A stretch of DNA of 64,000 bases from Microbacterium indicum DSM 19969 (GCF_000422385.1 NZ_AULR01000013.1:17084-81083); one strand, 5' to 3'. Counted from the stretch's first letter, positions 1 through 9,237 are shown. The notes: generated by a model from the sequence alone, not told the origin. A program made the numbers and translations.

Positions 1-51
1 GACGGCGATGCCGGTGCGGCGCCTGGCCGATCGACGGGTCCGAGCGATCAT
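1..51 (-). CDS. ftsI: Start of FtsI-like penicillin-binding protein (partial)
   Basis: Seventeen codons run from an ATG at 51 to the window edge. They encode a very basic peptide (MIARTRRSARRRTGIAV), as expected for the short cytoplasmic tail before the membrane anchor of the septal transpeptidase FtsI. A GAGGAG ribosome binding site sits 4 nt upstream of the ATG. It begins 40 bp after the stop of the FtsL-like gene, and ftsI is the usual next gene after ftsL in dcw clusters. The identification is mostly positional, since no catalytic motif lies inside the window. Confidence 0.55.
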   Translation of the reverse strand, partial: MIARTRRSARRRTGIAV

Positions 52-91
52 GCGGCTCCTCGGTGTCGGGCGCCGGACGGCGCGGTGGTGG

Positions 92-679
92 TCAGTGGGT
101 CGACGGCGACGGGAGGCCGCTGTCGATCGGCGGCGCGGCCGGGATCTCGTCCGGCACCGCGTCGGCGGCACCATCGTCGCCCGAGATCGTCTCCTGCTCG
201 TCGGTCACGAGCGGCGTGTTCGCGATCAGCTCGTTCGCCGCCGCGTTGCCCGCCCCGACGTTGACGGTCGAGACGTCGCCCGCGGCCGCGCCCGAGCCCG
301 TCACGGCGCCGTCGCTGAGCCGCAGATAGCTCGGCGTCTCGTCGATGACCATGCCGAGCGCCGTCGCGTTGGCCGCGAGGTACTGGGGCGACGACAGCCC
401 CGCGAGCCCGTCGCTCAGCTCCTGCTTGTCGAGCGTGAGCTGCTTCTGGTCGGACTGCACGGCCGCGAGGTCGTACGAGCTCTGCGTCGTGAGGATCGAG
501 AGGCCGAGCTGCGCCGCCGCGATGAGCCCGGCCCCCGCGACCGCCACGATCGCGTAGGCGAGGCGCGGCTTGCGGCGCTTCGCGGGCGGCGCGTCGAGGG
601 CGCGCAGCGGGCGGGAGGACCGGCCGGGACGGGCCGCGGGCTCGTCGAACGGCAGCAGGTCGGCATCTGCGAGGCTCAT
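92..679 (-). CDS. ftsL: FtsL-like cell division membrane protein
   Basis: A 195-residue bitopic membrane protein. A basic cytoplasmic stretch (KRRKPR near residue 35) precedes one transmembrane segment (about 39-60), then a polar stretch rich in Gln, Lys and Glu that fits the short coiled coil of FtsL/DivIC-type proteins, and a low-complexity Ala/Pro/Asp C-terminal tail. FtsL helps recruit and activate the FtsWI septal synthase. The assignment rests on topology plus position between rsmH and ftsI, because FtsL sequences are poorly conserved. Its ATG overlaps the rsmH stop (ATGA at 679-676), so the two are translationally coupled. The tail after residue 120 is longer than in most FtsL proteins. 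Confidence 0.75.
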   Translation of the reverse strand: MSLADADLLPFDEPAARPGRSSRPLRALDAPPAKRRKPRLAYAIVAVAGAGLIAAAQLGLSILTTQSSYDLAAVQSDQKQLTLDKQELSDGLAGLSSPQYLAANATALGMVIDETPSYLRLSDGAVTGSGAAAGDVSTVNVGAGNAAANELIANTPLVTDEQETISGDDGAADAVPDEIPAAPPIDSGLPSPSTH

Positions 680-1629
680 GCGTCGCTCCTGACTCTCTCG
701 ATCGCGCGCAGGCGCACGGGCTTCGCTCGGGGGTTGCGTTCGGCCTCCTCAGCCGACGCCTGCTCGGCGCCGCGCACGAGGAGCCGGAACTTCGGCTGGT
801 GCTCGGGGAGTTCGACGGGGAGACCGGCGGGAGCCGTCGAGCGGGTCGCCTCGGCGAACAGCCGCTTGATGAAGCGGTCCTCGAGGGACTGGTAACTGAG
901 GACCACGAGCCGCCCCCCGACCGCGAGGGCCTCGAGCGCGGCGGGGATCGCGCGTTCGAGGGCGGCGAGCTCGCCGTTGACCTCGATGCGCAGGGCCTGG
1001 AAGACGCGCTTGGCGGGGTGCCCCGCGTTCATGAGCGCCGCGGGCGTCGCACGCTGGAGGACGTCGACGAGCTGGCCCGTGCGGGTGATCGCCGTGCGGC
1101 CGCGCTCGTCGATGATCGCGCGGGCGTAGCGCCCGGCGAGCTTCTCCTCGCCGTAGCGCTCGAAGATCCGCCGGAGGTCGCCCTCGCCGTAGGTCGCGAC
1201 GACGTCGGCCGCCGTCTGGCCCGCGCTCTGGTCCATGCGCATGTCGAGCGGCGCGTCCTGCGCGTAGGCGAATCCGCGATCGGCCTCGTCGAGCTGCAGA
1301 GACGAGACGCCGAGGTCGTAGAGGATCCCGTCGGCGTGGTCGATGCCGAGGCCCTCGAGCGCGCCGAGGATCCCGTCGTAGACGGTGTGGACGAGGTCGA
1401 TCCGCGCGGCGAACGGCTCGAGCCGCTCCCCCGCGATCGCGAGGGCCTGCGTGTCGCGGTCGAGGCCCACGAGGTGCGCCTCGGGGCAGCGCGTGAGGAA
1501 GGCCTCGGCGTGGCCGCCCATGCCGAGCGTGCCGTCGACGTAGACCGCACCGGGCTTCTCGAGGGCGGGGCCGATGAGCTCGAGGCAGCGCTCGAGCATC
1601 ACGGGGACGTGGATGTCGCGGAGGTTCAT
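676..1629 (-). CDS. rsmH: 16S rRNA (cytosine(1402)-N(4))-methyltransferase RsmH
   Basis: A 317-residue SAM-dependent methyltransferase (formerly MraW) that N4-methylates C1402 of 16S rRNA. Visible signatures are the N-terminal HVPVMLERC, the SAM-binding DGTLGMGGH near residue 30, GLDRD, and the family block [13 protein letters not shown] followed by [14 protein letters not shown]; the C-terminal part carries [16 protein letters not shown]. An in-frame ATG at 1686 would add 19 residues, but homologues start close to [10 protein letters not shown], so the ATG at 1629 is preferred. It is the second gene of the dcw cluster, after mraZ, and overlaps ftsL by 4 nt. Confidence 0.95.
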   Translation of the reverse strand: MNLRDIHVPVMLERCLELIGPALEKPGAVYVDGTLGMGGHAEAFLTRCPEAHLVGLDRDTQALAIAGERLEPFAARIDLVHTVYDGILGALEGLGIDHADGILYDLGVSSLQLDEADRGFAYAQDAPLDMRMDQSAGQTAADVVATYGEGDLRRIFERYGEEKLAGRYARAIIDERGRTAITRTGQLVDVLQRATPAALMNAGHPAKRVFQALRIEVNGELAALERAIPAALEALAVGGRLVVLSYQSLEDRFIKRLFAEATRSTAPAGLPVELPEHQPKFRLLVRGAEQASAEEAERNPRAKPVRLRAIERVRSDA

Positions 1630-1748
1630 GATGCGTCCGGGTCGTGGTTCTTCGTGGAGGGGAGATCCGGAGGCTCCGATCCCCATCCGCGCGACCTGTC
1701 ACCGGGGAAGTGGCGACAGGGTCGCGGCTGGGCGTCGGAACCGCCGGG

Positions 1749-2180
1749 TCAGAAGAGGCCCGGGATCACCTCCTCCTGCATCTCGGAGAACGACTCCTCG
1801 GTGCTCTCGAGGTAGGCGTTCCACGCCGCCGCGTCCCAGATCTCGGCGTGTGCGCCGACGCCCGTGACGACGAGCTCCTTCGAGAGCCCCGCGTACTCAC
1901 GCAGGGGCTGCGGGATCGTCACGCGGTTCTGTCCGTCGGGTGTCTCGGCGCTCGCACCCGAGAGGAAGAGGCGCATGAAGTTGCGGGCGTCCTTGTTGCT
2001 CAGGGGGGCCTGGCGGATCCGCTCGTGCACCTGCTCGAACTCGGAGGTCGAGAACACGTAGAGGCAGCGCTCCTGACCGCGCGTCACGACGACGCCGCCG
2101 GCGAGCTCCTCGCGGAACTTGGCCGGGAGGATGACGCGGCCTTTGTCGTCGAGCTTCGGTGTGTGCGTGCCCAGCAGCAT
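1749..2180 (-). CDS. mraZ: Transcriptional regulator MraZ
   Basis: A 143-residue protein with two SpoVT-AbrB-type half domains: [14 protein letters not shown] (about 11-24) and [14 protein letters not shown] (about 82-95). MraZ forms ring-shaped oligomers that bind direct repeats upstream of its own gene and tune the dcw cluster. It is the first gene of the cluster here, 119 bp ahead of rsmH. Three regularly spaced MraZ boxes lie about 45 bp upstream of the ATG and overlap a promoter, which points to autoregulation. Length and motifs are normal for the family. Confidence 0.97.
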   Translation of the reverse strand: MLLGTHTPKLDDKGRVILPAKFREELAGGVVVTRGQERCLYVFSTSEFEQVHERIRQAPLSNKDARNFMRLFLSGASAETPDGQNRVTIPQPLREYAGLSKELVVTGVGAHAEIWDAAAWNAYLESTEESFSEMQEEVIPGLF

Positions 2181-2221
2181 CGGCCATTCACCCCCTCAGT
2201 GATCAGCCCTTTCCGGATACG

Positions 2222-2253
2222 CCCCACATTACTCCACTTCCCCCCACGAACAA
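2222..2253 (-). promoter_or_regulatory. mraZ promoter with three MraZ boxes
   Basis: On the minus strand the hexamers GTGGGG, GTGGAG and GTGGGG (2247-2242, 2237-2232, 2227-2222) repeat at exactly 10-bp intervals, the pattern known for MraZ operators. They are interleaved with a plausible promoter: -35 TTGTTC (2253-2248), 16-bp spacer, -10 TAATGT (2231-2226). The boxes fill the spacer and the -10, so MraZ binding should block RNA polymerase. Confidence 0.85.
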
Positions 2254-2378
2254 GGGAAAATTGCGATTCGATCACGAAGAACGCCCGCGAGGTCCCCGAA
2301 AACACAGGGATCCCGGGCGGTGGAGGAAGGTGGGGGGCCAGGGGTGGAGGACGCGGCGTGTCGGTCCGAGACGCAGAA

Positions 2379-2404
2379 AAGCGCCGCCCCGAGGGGCGGC
2401 GCTT
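2379..2404 (-). terminator. Rho-independent terminator after the DUF3040 gene
   Basis: A 12-bp perfect stem (AAGCGCCGCCCC with its complement) around a 2-nt loop, followed on the minus strand by a short run of T. It begins 20 nt past the stop of the DUF3040 gene and separates it from the mraZ promoter. Confidence 0.85.
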
Positions 2405-2424
2405 CCGAGAGAGGGTGCTGCGGG

Positions 2425-2814
2425 CTACTGGCCCTGCTGGCGGCGATCCCACCTGTCGTTCATGCGGTCCATGAAGGAGTCGTTCGACGGCGCCGAGGGG
2501 CGGGGCGAGCGCGGCTCGCCGCCCGAGCGCGGGGCCTGCGAGCCGCGGCCCGGCGCGAAGGCGATGATCGCGCCCGCGACCATCGCGGCGAATCCGACGA
2601 CGCCCACGATCACGGCGACGACGACCTGGAGACCCCAGAGCATGATCCCGGCGAGGACGCCGACGAGGCCCACGATGACGAGGAGCACCCCGACCAGCAT
2701 GTTGCGGTAGCTGAATGAGCGAGGCGCGCCAGGGTGAACGACATCGGCGTCGTTGTGCATGAGCTGACGCTCCATCTCATCGAGAAGTCGTTGCTCTTGC
2801 TCGGAGAGTGGCAT
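2425..2814 (-). CDS. DUF3040 membrane protein
   Basis: A 129-residue protein of the actinobacterial DUF3040 family. The N-terminus MPLSEQEQRLLDEMERQL is the family hallmark, followed by two adjacent transmembrane helices (about 39-60 and 63-86) and a charged, Pro/Ser/Arg-rich tail ending in RMNDRWDRRQQGQ. The family occurs next to mraZ in many actinobacteria (Rv2169c in M. tuberculosis); its function is unknown. The ATG at 2814 is preceded by AGGGGG. A much longer reading frame running upstream from this gene is antisense to the polyprenyl synthase and is not coding. Confidence 0.88.
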   Translation of the reverse strand: MPLSEQEQRLLDEMERQLMHNDADVVHPGAPRSFSYRNMLVGVLLVIVGLVGVLAGIMLWGLQVVVAVIVGVVGFAAMVAGAIIAFAPGRGSQAPRSGGEPRSPRPSAPSNDSFMDRMNDRWDRRQQGQ

Positions 2815-2883
2815 CGGGATCCCCCTTGGGTGGGTAGAGACGCTTCCCATTCTAGGGCCGCCTGCGCCACCTAGGCTAGGTGC

Positions 2884-3987
2884 GTGCCGACCGCTCCCGA
2901 GATCATCACAGCCATCTCCCGGCGCCTGGAGAACTTCTCGGCCGAACGCGAGCGCGAGATCGCGGGCGACCCGATCTTCGCGGCCGACGCGCCGATCGAT
3001 CCCGTCGCGCGCCTCCTCCTCGAGCGGGCGCGCGAGGCGCTCGCGGGAGGCAAGCGGCTGCGCGCGCGATTCGCGGCGCAGGGGTGGCGCGCCGCGACGG
3101 GCGGATCCGAGCTGCCGGCGCACGTCATCGACCTCGGCGCCGCCCTCGAGGTCTTCCAGGCGGCGGCCCTCGTGCACGACGACCTCGTCGACAACTCCGA
3201 CACGCGCCGCGGGCGCCCCGCGACGCATCGGGCGTTCGAGGCCGCGCACCGCGAGGCGGGGTGGATCGGCGACGCGGCCGAGTTCGGCCGCTCGGCCGCG
3301 ATCCTCCTGGGGGACCTCCTCCTCGGATGGAGCGACGACCTCCTCGAGACCGCGCTCCTCCGCACCCCCGGCACCGCCGCGGCGACGCGCGCCGACTACG
3401 CGCGCATGCGGCGCGACGTGATCCTCGGACAGCTCCTCGACGTGGCCGAGGAGTCGTCGTGGCCGACGCTCCCCGACGCGACGCACGCCGAGCGCGCGCT
3501 GCGGATCGCGACGCTGAAGTCGGCGCGGTACAGCGTGCAGCAGCCGCTGATCCTCGGCGCGTCGATCGGCGGGGCCTCCCCCGCGCTCCGATCGACGCTC
3601 CTCGCGTTCGGCCACCCCGTCGGGCTCGCCTTCCAGCTGCGCGACGACGAGCTCGGCGTCTTCGGCGACCCCGAGATCACGGGGAAGCCGGCGGGCGACG
3701 ACCTGCGCGAGGGGAAGCGCACCCTCCTGATCGCGTACGCCCGCGAGGGCATGGGATCCGACGACCGCGCCCGGATCGACGAGCGGCTCGGTGCGCCCGA
3801 CCTCTCGGCGGGCGAGATCGCCGCGATGCAGGACGCGATCCGGTCCTCCGGCGCGCTCGACCGCGTCGAGGAGGAGATCGCACGCTGCGCCGCCGAGGCC
3901 GCGCAGGCCCTCGACGCGGGAGACGCGGGGGCCGCCGACGCGGAGCTGCGCGTGCTCATCTCCGACGCCACGCGGCGCCGGGCGTAG
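2884..3987 (+). CDS. Polyprenyl (geranylgeranyl-type) diphosphate synthase
   Basis: A 367-residue trans-isoprenyl diphosphate synthase that condenses isopentenyl diphosphate with allylic diphosphates. The first Asp-rich motif is VHDDLVDNSDTRRG (about 96-109), the second LRDDELGVFGD (about 256-266); GGKRLRARF near residue 56 is the isopentenyl diphosphate-binding region. It corresponds to idsA2 (Rv2173) of mycobacteria by sequence type and position. The start is a GTG only 6 nt after a TAGGCT -10 hexamer (2872-2877), so the mRNA is probably leaderless. Product chain length cannot be read from the sequence. Confidence 0.92.
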   Translation: MPTAPEIITAISRRLENFSAEREREIAGDPIFAADAPIDPVARLLLERAREALAGGKRLRARFAAQGWRAATGGSELPAHVIDLGAALEVFQAAALVHDDLVDNSDTRRGRPATHRAFEAAHREAGWIGDAAEFGRSAAILLGDLLLGWSDDLLETALLRTPGTAAATRADYARMRRDVILGQLLDVAEESSWPTLPDATHAERALRIATLKSARYSVQQPLILGASIGGASPALRSTLLAFGHPVGLAFQLRDDELGVFGDPEITGKPAGDDLREGKRTLLIAYAREGMGSDDRARIDERLGAPDLSAGEIAAMQDAIRSSGALDRVEEEIARCAAEAAQALDAGDAGAADAELRVLISDATRRRA

Positions 3988-3990
3988 CCG

Positions 3991-4335
3991 CTACGCGAGC
4001 GTCTGCGCGACGCGACGCACCTCGGCCTTGCGGCCCGCGAGAAGCGACTCGATGGGGGCGTTGCCGAGCGACTCCTCGACGCGGAACAGCCAGTCGATGA
4101 TCTCCTCGTCGGAGAACCCGACGTCCTGGAGCACGATCACGGTGCCGCGGAGCGACGACAGGGGGCGCGAGCCGTCGAGGAACGCCGCCGGCATCTTCTG
4201 CACGCCGTCGCGTCTGACCGCGATGAGCGCGCGCTCGTCGAGGAGCCGACGGACGCGGCTGATGGTCTCGCCGAGCCGCTCTGCGACGTCGGGAAGGGCC
4301 AGCCACTCGATCGATTCGGTCACGTCGTCGCTCAT
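3991..4335 (-). CDS. Rv2175c-family DNA-binding protein
   Basis: A 114-residue winged helix-turn-helix protein: an N-terminal HTH (WLALPDVAERLGETISRVRRLLDER) and a C-terminal region with VIVLQDVGFSDEEIIDWLFRVEESLG. It matches the Rv2175c family, whose mycobacterial member is a DNA-binding substrate of kinase PknL. The pknL homologue lies two genes away here, so the same kinase-substrate pairing is likely. It converges on the polyprenyl synthase with 3 bp between stops. CAGAAT ends 6 nt before the ATG, suggesting a leaderless transcript. Confidence 0.88.
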   Translation of the reverse strand: MSDDVTESIEWLALPDVAERLGETISRVRRLLDERALIAVRRDGVQKMPAAFLDGSRPLSSLRGTVIVLQDVGFSDEEIIDWLFRVEESLGNAPIESLLAGRKAEVRRVAQTLA

Positions 4336-4414
4336 CCCCCGATTCTGTCACGGCGGGGATCCGAACGCCCTCGGTTTTCACATGCGCAACACGCGCAACA
4401 GTGGATGACACCAA

Positions 4415-4485
4415 TTGACAGCGTTATCCGTCCGTGACACTCTGAGCCACGTCGATGTGTGTGATCGACACGATCCCGGAGGGGG
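4415..4485 (+). promoter_or_regulatory. Promoter and leader of the LysM gene
   Basis: TTGACA (4415-4420) is followed after 17 bp by CACTCT (4438-4443), a weaker -10. The leader holds a small inverted repeat (GTCGAT/ATCGAC, 4451-4469) and a strong ribosome binding site GGAGGGGG (4478-4485) 7 nt before the GTG at 4493. Confidence 0.5.
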
Positions 4486-4492
4486 AATCCGA

Positions 4493-5791
4493 GTGACCAA
4501 GACGACGCAGCCCACCGCTGTCCCGCGCGCAGCCGCCGTGCCCATCGCGATCTCGGGCGCCCTCGCGCTCACGCTGGGCGCGGCGCCGGCCTTCGCCGCC
4601 GACGACGCCCCGCGCGCGGCCGACGCGAAGCGCGCGGGCTCTCCCCTGCGGCTCGTCTCGGCGAGCGCCCCCGTGCAGCCCGCGACGGCCGAGGTCGAGA
4701 CGGGGTACGCCTCGGGCGCGTCGGGATCCTCTCCGACCTACACGGTGCAGGAGGGCGACACCGCGACGGGCATCGCGATCCGCCAGGGCCTGCGCACCGT
4801 CGACCTCCTCTCCTGGAACGGCCTGTCGTGGTCGAGCACCATCTACCCGGGCCAGGAGCTCACGCTCCGCGCGCCGGGATCCGGGTCCGCCGACGCGCAG
4901 CCCGCGTCGAGCGCAGGCGCCGCCTCCTCGGGCGCGACGGGATCCGCGACGAACCACACCGTGGCGGCCGGCGAGACCCTGTGGTCGATCAGCCAGAAGT
5001 ACGGCACGACCGTCGCGGCCCTGACCTCGGCGAACGACCTCGGGGCGAACGCCCTGATCTTCCCGGGCCAGGAGCTCTCGCTCACGGCCTCGAGCGGGCA
5101 CGCGGCGACCCCGGCCGCGGCCGTCGCGACCCCGGCCGCGTCGACGGGCTCCTCGTCGTCCTCCGGTTCCGTGACGGTCGCGGCGGGTGACACGCTCTGG
5201 GCGATCGCCGCCGCGCACGACCTCTCGGTCGACGAGCTGCTCTCGATCAACTCCCTGAGCGCGTCGTCGATCATCTACCCGGGCCAGAGCCTCACGGTCG
5301 CGAAGCCGCAGGCCGCGCCCGCGTCGACGTCTTCGTCGGGTTCGAGCTCGTCGGGTTCGATCTACGACAGCTCGACCTACGACCTCTCGGCGAGCCTCAA
5401 CGCGCCCCAGGCCGAGAACGCGGCCCTGATCATCGGCGTCGGCCGATCGGTCGGCGCGTCCGACACCGCCATCGCGATCGCGCTCGCGACCGCGATGGTC
5501 GAGTCGGGCCTGCGCAACCTCGACCACGGCGACCGCGACTCGGTCGGCCTGTTCCAGCAGCGCCCGAGCCAGGGATGGGGCGAGGCCGAGCAGCTCAACG
5601 ACCGGGGGTACGCGACGCGCGTCTTCTTCCAGGGGTCGGACGACGGATCGGCCCGCGGCCTCTACGACATCTCGGGCTGGGACTCGATGTCCTTCGGCGA
5701 GGCGGCGCAGGCCGTGCAGATCTCGGCGTTCCCCGACCGCTACGACCGCTGGCGCTCCGCGGCGTACGGCTGGCTCGCCACCTACGGGTGA
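4493..5791 (+). CDS. Secreted triple-LysM protein with a lytic transglycosylase-like C-terminal domain
   Basis: A 432-residue exported protein. The signal peptide ends near APAFA-ADD. Three LysM peptidoglycan-binding repeats follow, each starting YTVQEGDT / HTVAAGETLW / VTVAAGDTLW and ending with a PGQ-L motif, joined by Ser/Ala-rich linkers. The C-terminal domain has AIALATAMVESGLRN and GDRDSVGLFQQRPSQGWG, a pattern of actinobacterial muramidase/transglycosylase-like domains, where the Glu of VESG is the likely catalytic acid. The GTG at 4493 is chosen over an upstream ATG because it has a near-perfect ribosome binding site and directly precedes the signal peptide. Its position beside a PASTA kinase fits cell-wall remodelling. 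Confidence 0.88.
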   Translation: MTKTTQPTAVPRAAAVPIAISGALALTLGAAPAFAADDAPRAADAKRAGSPLRLVSASAPVQPATAEVETGYASGASGSSPTYTVQEGDTATGIAIRQGLRTVDLLSWNGLSWSSTIYPGQELTLRAPGSGSADAQPASSAGAASSGATGSATNHTVAAGETLWSISQKYGTTVAALTSANDLGANALIFPGQELSLTASSGHAATPAAAVATPAASTGSSSSSGSVTVAAGDTLWAIAAAHDLSVDELLSINSLSASSIIYPGQSLTVAKPQAAPASTSSSGSSSSGSIYDSSTYDLSASLNAPQAENAALIIGVGRSVGASDTAIAIALATAMVESGLRNLDHGDRDSVGLFQQRPSQGWGEAEQLNDRGYATRVFFQGSDDGSARGLYDISGWDSMSFGEAAQAVQISAFPDRYDRWRSAAYGWLATYG

Positions 5792-5832
5792 GCCTGCGGG
5801 TTCCTCAGACGAGGCTTCCCTAGAATCGATCC

Positions 5833-7851
5833 GTGCCGACTCGATCTCCCGCCGACCCGCTCATCGGGCGGCTCGTCGACGGCCGGTACCGGGTTCGCGA
5901 GCGCGTCGCGCGCGGCGGCATGGCCACCGTGTACGTCGCGACGGACCTGCGCCTCGAGCGCCGCATCGCCCTGAAGGTGATGCACCACCACCTGAGCGAT
6001 GACGAGCGGTTCCAGTCGCGCTTCATCCAGGAGGCGCGCGCGGCGGCCCGCCTGAGCGACCCCAACGTCGTGAGCGTCTTCGACCAGGGGCAGGACGACG
6101 ACATCGCGTACCTTGTGATGGAGTACCTGCCGGGGGTCACGCTGCGCGACCTCATCGCCGAGCACGGGCGCCTCACGACGGCGCAGACGATCACGATCAT
6201 GCACGCCGTGCTCTCGGGTCTCGCCTCGGCGCACCGCGCGGGGTTCATCCACCGCGACGTCAAGCCCGAGAACGTGCTCCTCGCCGACGACGGGCGCATC
6301 AAGATCGGCGACTTCGGGCTCGCCCGCGCGACGTCGGCCAACACGGCGACGGGGCAGCAGCTCCTCGGCACGATCGCCTATCTCGCGCCCGAGCTCGTGA
6401 CGCAGGGCTCCGCCGACGCGCGCACCGACATCTACGCGCTCGGCATCATGCTGTACGAGATGCTCGCGGGCGAGCAGCCCTACCAGGGCGAGCAGCCCAT
6501 GCAGATCGCGTATCAGCACGCGACCGAGCAGGTGCCCCGCCCGAGCATCAAGAACCCCGGCGTTCCCGAGCCGCTCGACGAGCTCGTGCTCTGGTCGACC
6601 GAGCGCGAGCCCGACGAGCGGCCCGACGACGCGCAGGCGATGCTCGACAGGCTCGTCGAGATCGAGCACGAGCTCGGGATCCTCCCCCGCCCGCCGCGCG
6701 GCACGGGCCCGGGCGGCGTGCCCCACGACACGGGCGACCTCACGGGCGGCGAGACGAAGCTCCTCCCGCCGCAGGCCGCCCTCCTCCCCACGGGCGCGAC
6801 GAGCGTTCTCGCTCCGACCTCGCCCGTCGCCGACCTCGCCTCCCCCGCCGCGCTCGGCGGAGAGAACGCCGAGCGCCTCGCGCGCGCGACCCGGCGACGC
6901 AGCGCGCGCGGCTGGGTCGCGGCGATCATCGCGTTCGTCCTCGTCGTCGCGGCGGGCACGACGGGCTGGTGGTTCGGATCCGGCCCCGGCTCGATGGTCC
7001 TCATCCCCGCGTTCGCGGCGACGACCTCCTTCGACGACGCCTCGGCCGAGCTCGCCGGCCTCGACCTGCTCGCCGACCAGCGCAGCGCGTCGAGCCTCGA
7101 CGTGCCGAGCGGGCAGCTGATCTCGACCGATCCGGGGTCGGGCGACCGGGTGTACCCGGGCGACACCGTGACCCTCACCTACTCGACCGGTCCGGCCGAG
7201 GTGACCCTCGACTCGATGCGCGGCATGACGGCCGACGACGTCGAGGCGTACGCGACCGACGCCGTGCTCGAGGTCGCGGGCGACCCGGCGCAGCGCTTCG
7301 ACGCGAGCGACGCCGGGACCGTCATCGGGATCTCGGTGACCTCGCGCGACGGCGGCGACCCCTATGCCTGCTTCGACGGCTGCACGGCGCACCAGGGCGA
7401 CACGCTCTCGATGACGCTCTCGGCCGGCCCGGTCCCCGACGTGCAGAACGTGTCGATCGACGAGGCGCGCACCCGCCTCACGGACGCGGGCCTCCAGGTC
7501 GCCGACGAGACCCAGCAGCAGTACGACGAGACGATCGGCGCGGGGTTCGCGATCGGCCTGTCCGGCGTCACCGCCGACACGGTCCTCTCTCCCGGCGACT
7601 CCGTCACCCTCATCGAGTCGCTGGGGCCGCAGCCCGTCGCCGTCCCCGACGTCGTCGGCATGACCCGCGACGACGCCGTCGCGACGCTCGAGGGCCTCGG
7701 CTTCGACGTCAGCTACTCGGGCCTGCTCAACGCGCTCCCCGGCGCGTGGGTCGTCGTCTCGTCGACCGATCCGGCCGCCGCCGAGATGCGGGTCCCCGCG
7801 CAGACGACCGTGACCCTCAGCCTCACGCTGTCGGGCCCGATCAGCGGCTGA
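5833..7851 (+). CDS. pknL: PASTA-domain serine/threonine protein kinase PknL-like
   Basis: A 672-residue transmembrane kinase. Kinase domain about 19-280: ATP-binding Lys48 (RIALKVM), catalytic loop IHRDVKPENV near 140, DFG (IGDFGLAR) near 160 and the APE-like LAPEL. A Pro/Gly-rich juxtamembrane stretch precedes one membrane helix (about 360-378). Four PASTA repeats follow, with typical motifs such as VPDVVGMTRDDAVATLEGLGF, here split by variable linkers; these bind muropeptides outside the cell. TAGAAT ends 6 nt before the GTG, so the mRNA is likely leaderless. The Rv2175c-type substrate and aroG neighbours match mycobacterial pknL. Confidence 0.95.
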   Translation: MPTRSPADPLIGRLVDGRYRVRERVARGGMATVYVATDLRLERRIALKVMHHHLSDDERFQSRFIQEARAAARLSDPNVVSVFDQGQDDDIAYLVMEYLPGVTLRDLIAEHGRLTTAQTITIMHAVLSGLASAHRAGFIHRDVKPENVLLADDGRIKIGDFGLARATSANTATGQQLLGTIAYLAPELVTQGSADARTDIYALGIMLYEMLAGEQPYQGEQPMQIAYQHATEQVPRPSIKNPGVPEPLDELVLWSTEREPDERPDDAQAMLDRLVEIEHELGILPRPPRGTGPGGVPHDTGDLTGGETKLLPPQAALLPTGATSVLAPTSPVADLASPAALGGENAERLARATRRRSARGWVAAIIAFVLVVAAGTTGWWFGSGPGSMVLIPAFAATTSFDDASAELAGLDLLADQRSASSLDVPSGQLISTDPGSGDRVYPGDTVTLTYSTGPAEVTLDSMRGMTADDVEAYATDAVLEVAGDPAQRFDASDAGTVIGISVTSRDGGDPYACFDGCTAHQGDTLSMTLSAGPVPDVQNVSIDEARTRLTDAGLQVADETQQQYDETIGAGFAIGLSGVTADTVLSPGDSVTLIESLGPQPVAVPDVVGMTRDDAVATLEGLGFDVSYSGLLNALPGAWVVVSSTDPAAAEMRVPAQTTVTLSLTLSGPISG

Positions 7852-7866
7852 CGCCCGCCGCGCGCG

Positions 7867-7902
7867 AAGGGGGCGCAGGATCCGCGGATCCTGCGCCCCC
7901 TT
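7867..7902. terminator. Bidirectional terminator between pknL and aroG
   Basis: A 36-bp perfect palindrome (AAGGGGGCGCAGGATCCG and its complement) between the convergent stops at 7851 and 7912. The arms begin with AAGGGGG and end with CCCCCTT, so each strand ends in a short T run. The apex carries GGATCC twice. Confidence 0.85.
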
Positions 7903-7911
7903 CCGTTCGCG

Positions 7912-9237
7912 TCAGCGGTTCTCGAGCTCCGCCGCGACGAGGAACGCCAGCTCGAGCGACTGCATGTGGTTGAGGCGCGGGTCGACGAGCGACTCGTAGC
8001 GCGTCGCGAGCGCCTCCTCGTCGATCTCGTCGGATCCGCCGAGGCACTCGGTCACGTCGTCGCCCGTGAGCTCGACGTGCACGCCGCCCGGGATCGTGCC
8101 GACGGCGCGGTGCGCCTCGAAGAAGCCGCGCACCTCGTCGATGATGTCGTCGAAGCGGCGCGTCTTGTAGCCATTGGGCGTCGTGATGCCGTTGCCGTGC
8201 ATGGGATCGGTGACCCACAGGGGCTGCGCGCCCGCGTCCTTCACGGCCTCGAGGAGCGGCGGGAGGGCCTCACGGATCCGCCCGGCGCCCATGCGCGTGA
8301 TGAAGGTCAGGCGCCCGGGCTCGCGCTCGGGGTCGAGCTTGTCGATGAGGGCGAGCGCCGTCTCGGGCGACGTCGTCGGGCCGAGCTTGACCCCGATGGG
8401 GTTGCGGATCTTCGAGAAGTAGTCGACGTGCGCGCCGTCGAGCTCGCGCGTGCGCTCGCCGATCCAGAGGAAGTGCGCCGAGGTGTTGTACACCTCGCCC
8501 GTGCGCGAGTCGACGCGCGTCAGGGGGCGCTCGTAGTCCATGAGGAGGCCCTCGTGGCCCGCGAAGAAGTCGACGCGCTTGAGCTCGTCGAAGTCGGCGC
8601 CCGCCGCGTCCATGAACTTGACGGCGCGGTCGATCTCGGACGCCATCTGGTCGTAGCGCTTGTACGCCGGGTTCTCGGCGAAGCCCTTGTTCCACGAGTG
8701 CACCTGGCGGAGGTCGGCGAAGCCGCCCTGCGTGAAGGCGCGCATGAGGTTCAGCGTGCTCGCCGACGTGTGGTACGCCCGGAGCAGGCGGTTCGGGTCG
8801 GCCGTGCGCGACGCCTCGGTGAAGTCGAAGCCGTTCACGATCTCGCCGCGGAAGGCCGGGAGAGTGACGTCGCCGCGCGTCTCGTCGTCCTTCGAGCGGG
8901 GCTTCGCGAACTGGCCCGCCATGCGGCCCATCTTGATGATCGGCATCGAGGCGCCGTAGGTCAGCACGACCGCCATCTGGAGGATGGTCTTGATCCGGTT
9001 GCGGATGTTGTCGGCCGTCGCGCCCGCGAAGGTCTCGGCGCAGTCGCCGCCCTGCAGGAGGAAGGCCTTGCCCGCGGCCGCCTGCCCGAGGCGATAGCGC
9101 ATGTCGTCGACCTCACCCGCGAAGACGAGCGGCGGCAGCGCCGCCAGCTCCTTCGTCGCCAGCTCGAGCGCCGCCTGGTCGGGCCACGCCGGCTGCTGCT
9201 TGATGGGGAGTTCGCGCCACGCGTCGAGGTGCTGCAT
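7912..9237 (-). CDS. aroG: Class II 3-deoxy-7-phosphoheptulonate synthase
   Basis: A 441-residue class II DAHP synthase, the first enzyme of the shikimate pathway (phosphoenolpyruvate plus erythrose 4-phosphate). Family signatures include FLLQGGDCAETF near residue 80, GRMAGQFAKPRS near 130, HVDYFSKIRNPIGVKLGPT and DPMHGN. Length and motifs match mycobacterial AroG (Rv2178c). TAGTGT (9249-9244) ends 6 nt upstream of the ATG and no ribosome binding site is seen, so the mRNA is probably leaderless. It converges on pknL across a perfect palindromic terminator. Confidence 0.96.
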   Translation of the reverse strand: MQHLDAWRELPIKQQPAWPDQAALELATKELAALPPLVFAGEVDDMRYRLGQAAAGKAFLLQGGDCAETFAGATADNIRNRIKTILQMAVVLTYGASMPIIKMGRMAGQFAKPRSKDDETRGDVTLPAFRGEIVNGFDFTEASRTADPNRLLRAYHTSASTLNLMRAFTQGGFADLRQVHSWNKGFAENPAYKRYDQMASEIDRAVKFMDAAGADFDELKRVDFFAGHEGLLMDYERPLTRVDSRTGEVYNTSAHFLWIGERTRELDGAHVDYFSKIRNPIGVKLGPTTSPETALALIDKLDPEREPGRLTFITRMGAGRIREALPPLLEAVKDAGAQPLWVTDPMHGNGITTPNGYKTRRFDDIIDEVRGFFEAHRAVGTIPGGVHVELTGDDVTECLGGSDEIDEEALATRYESLVDPRLNHMQSLELAFLVAAELENR

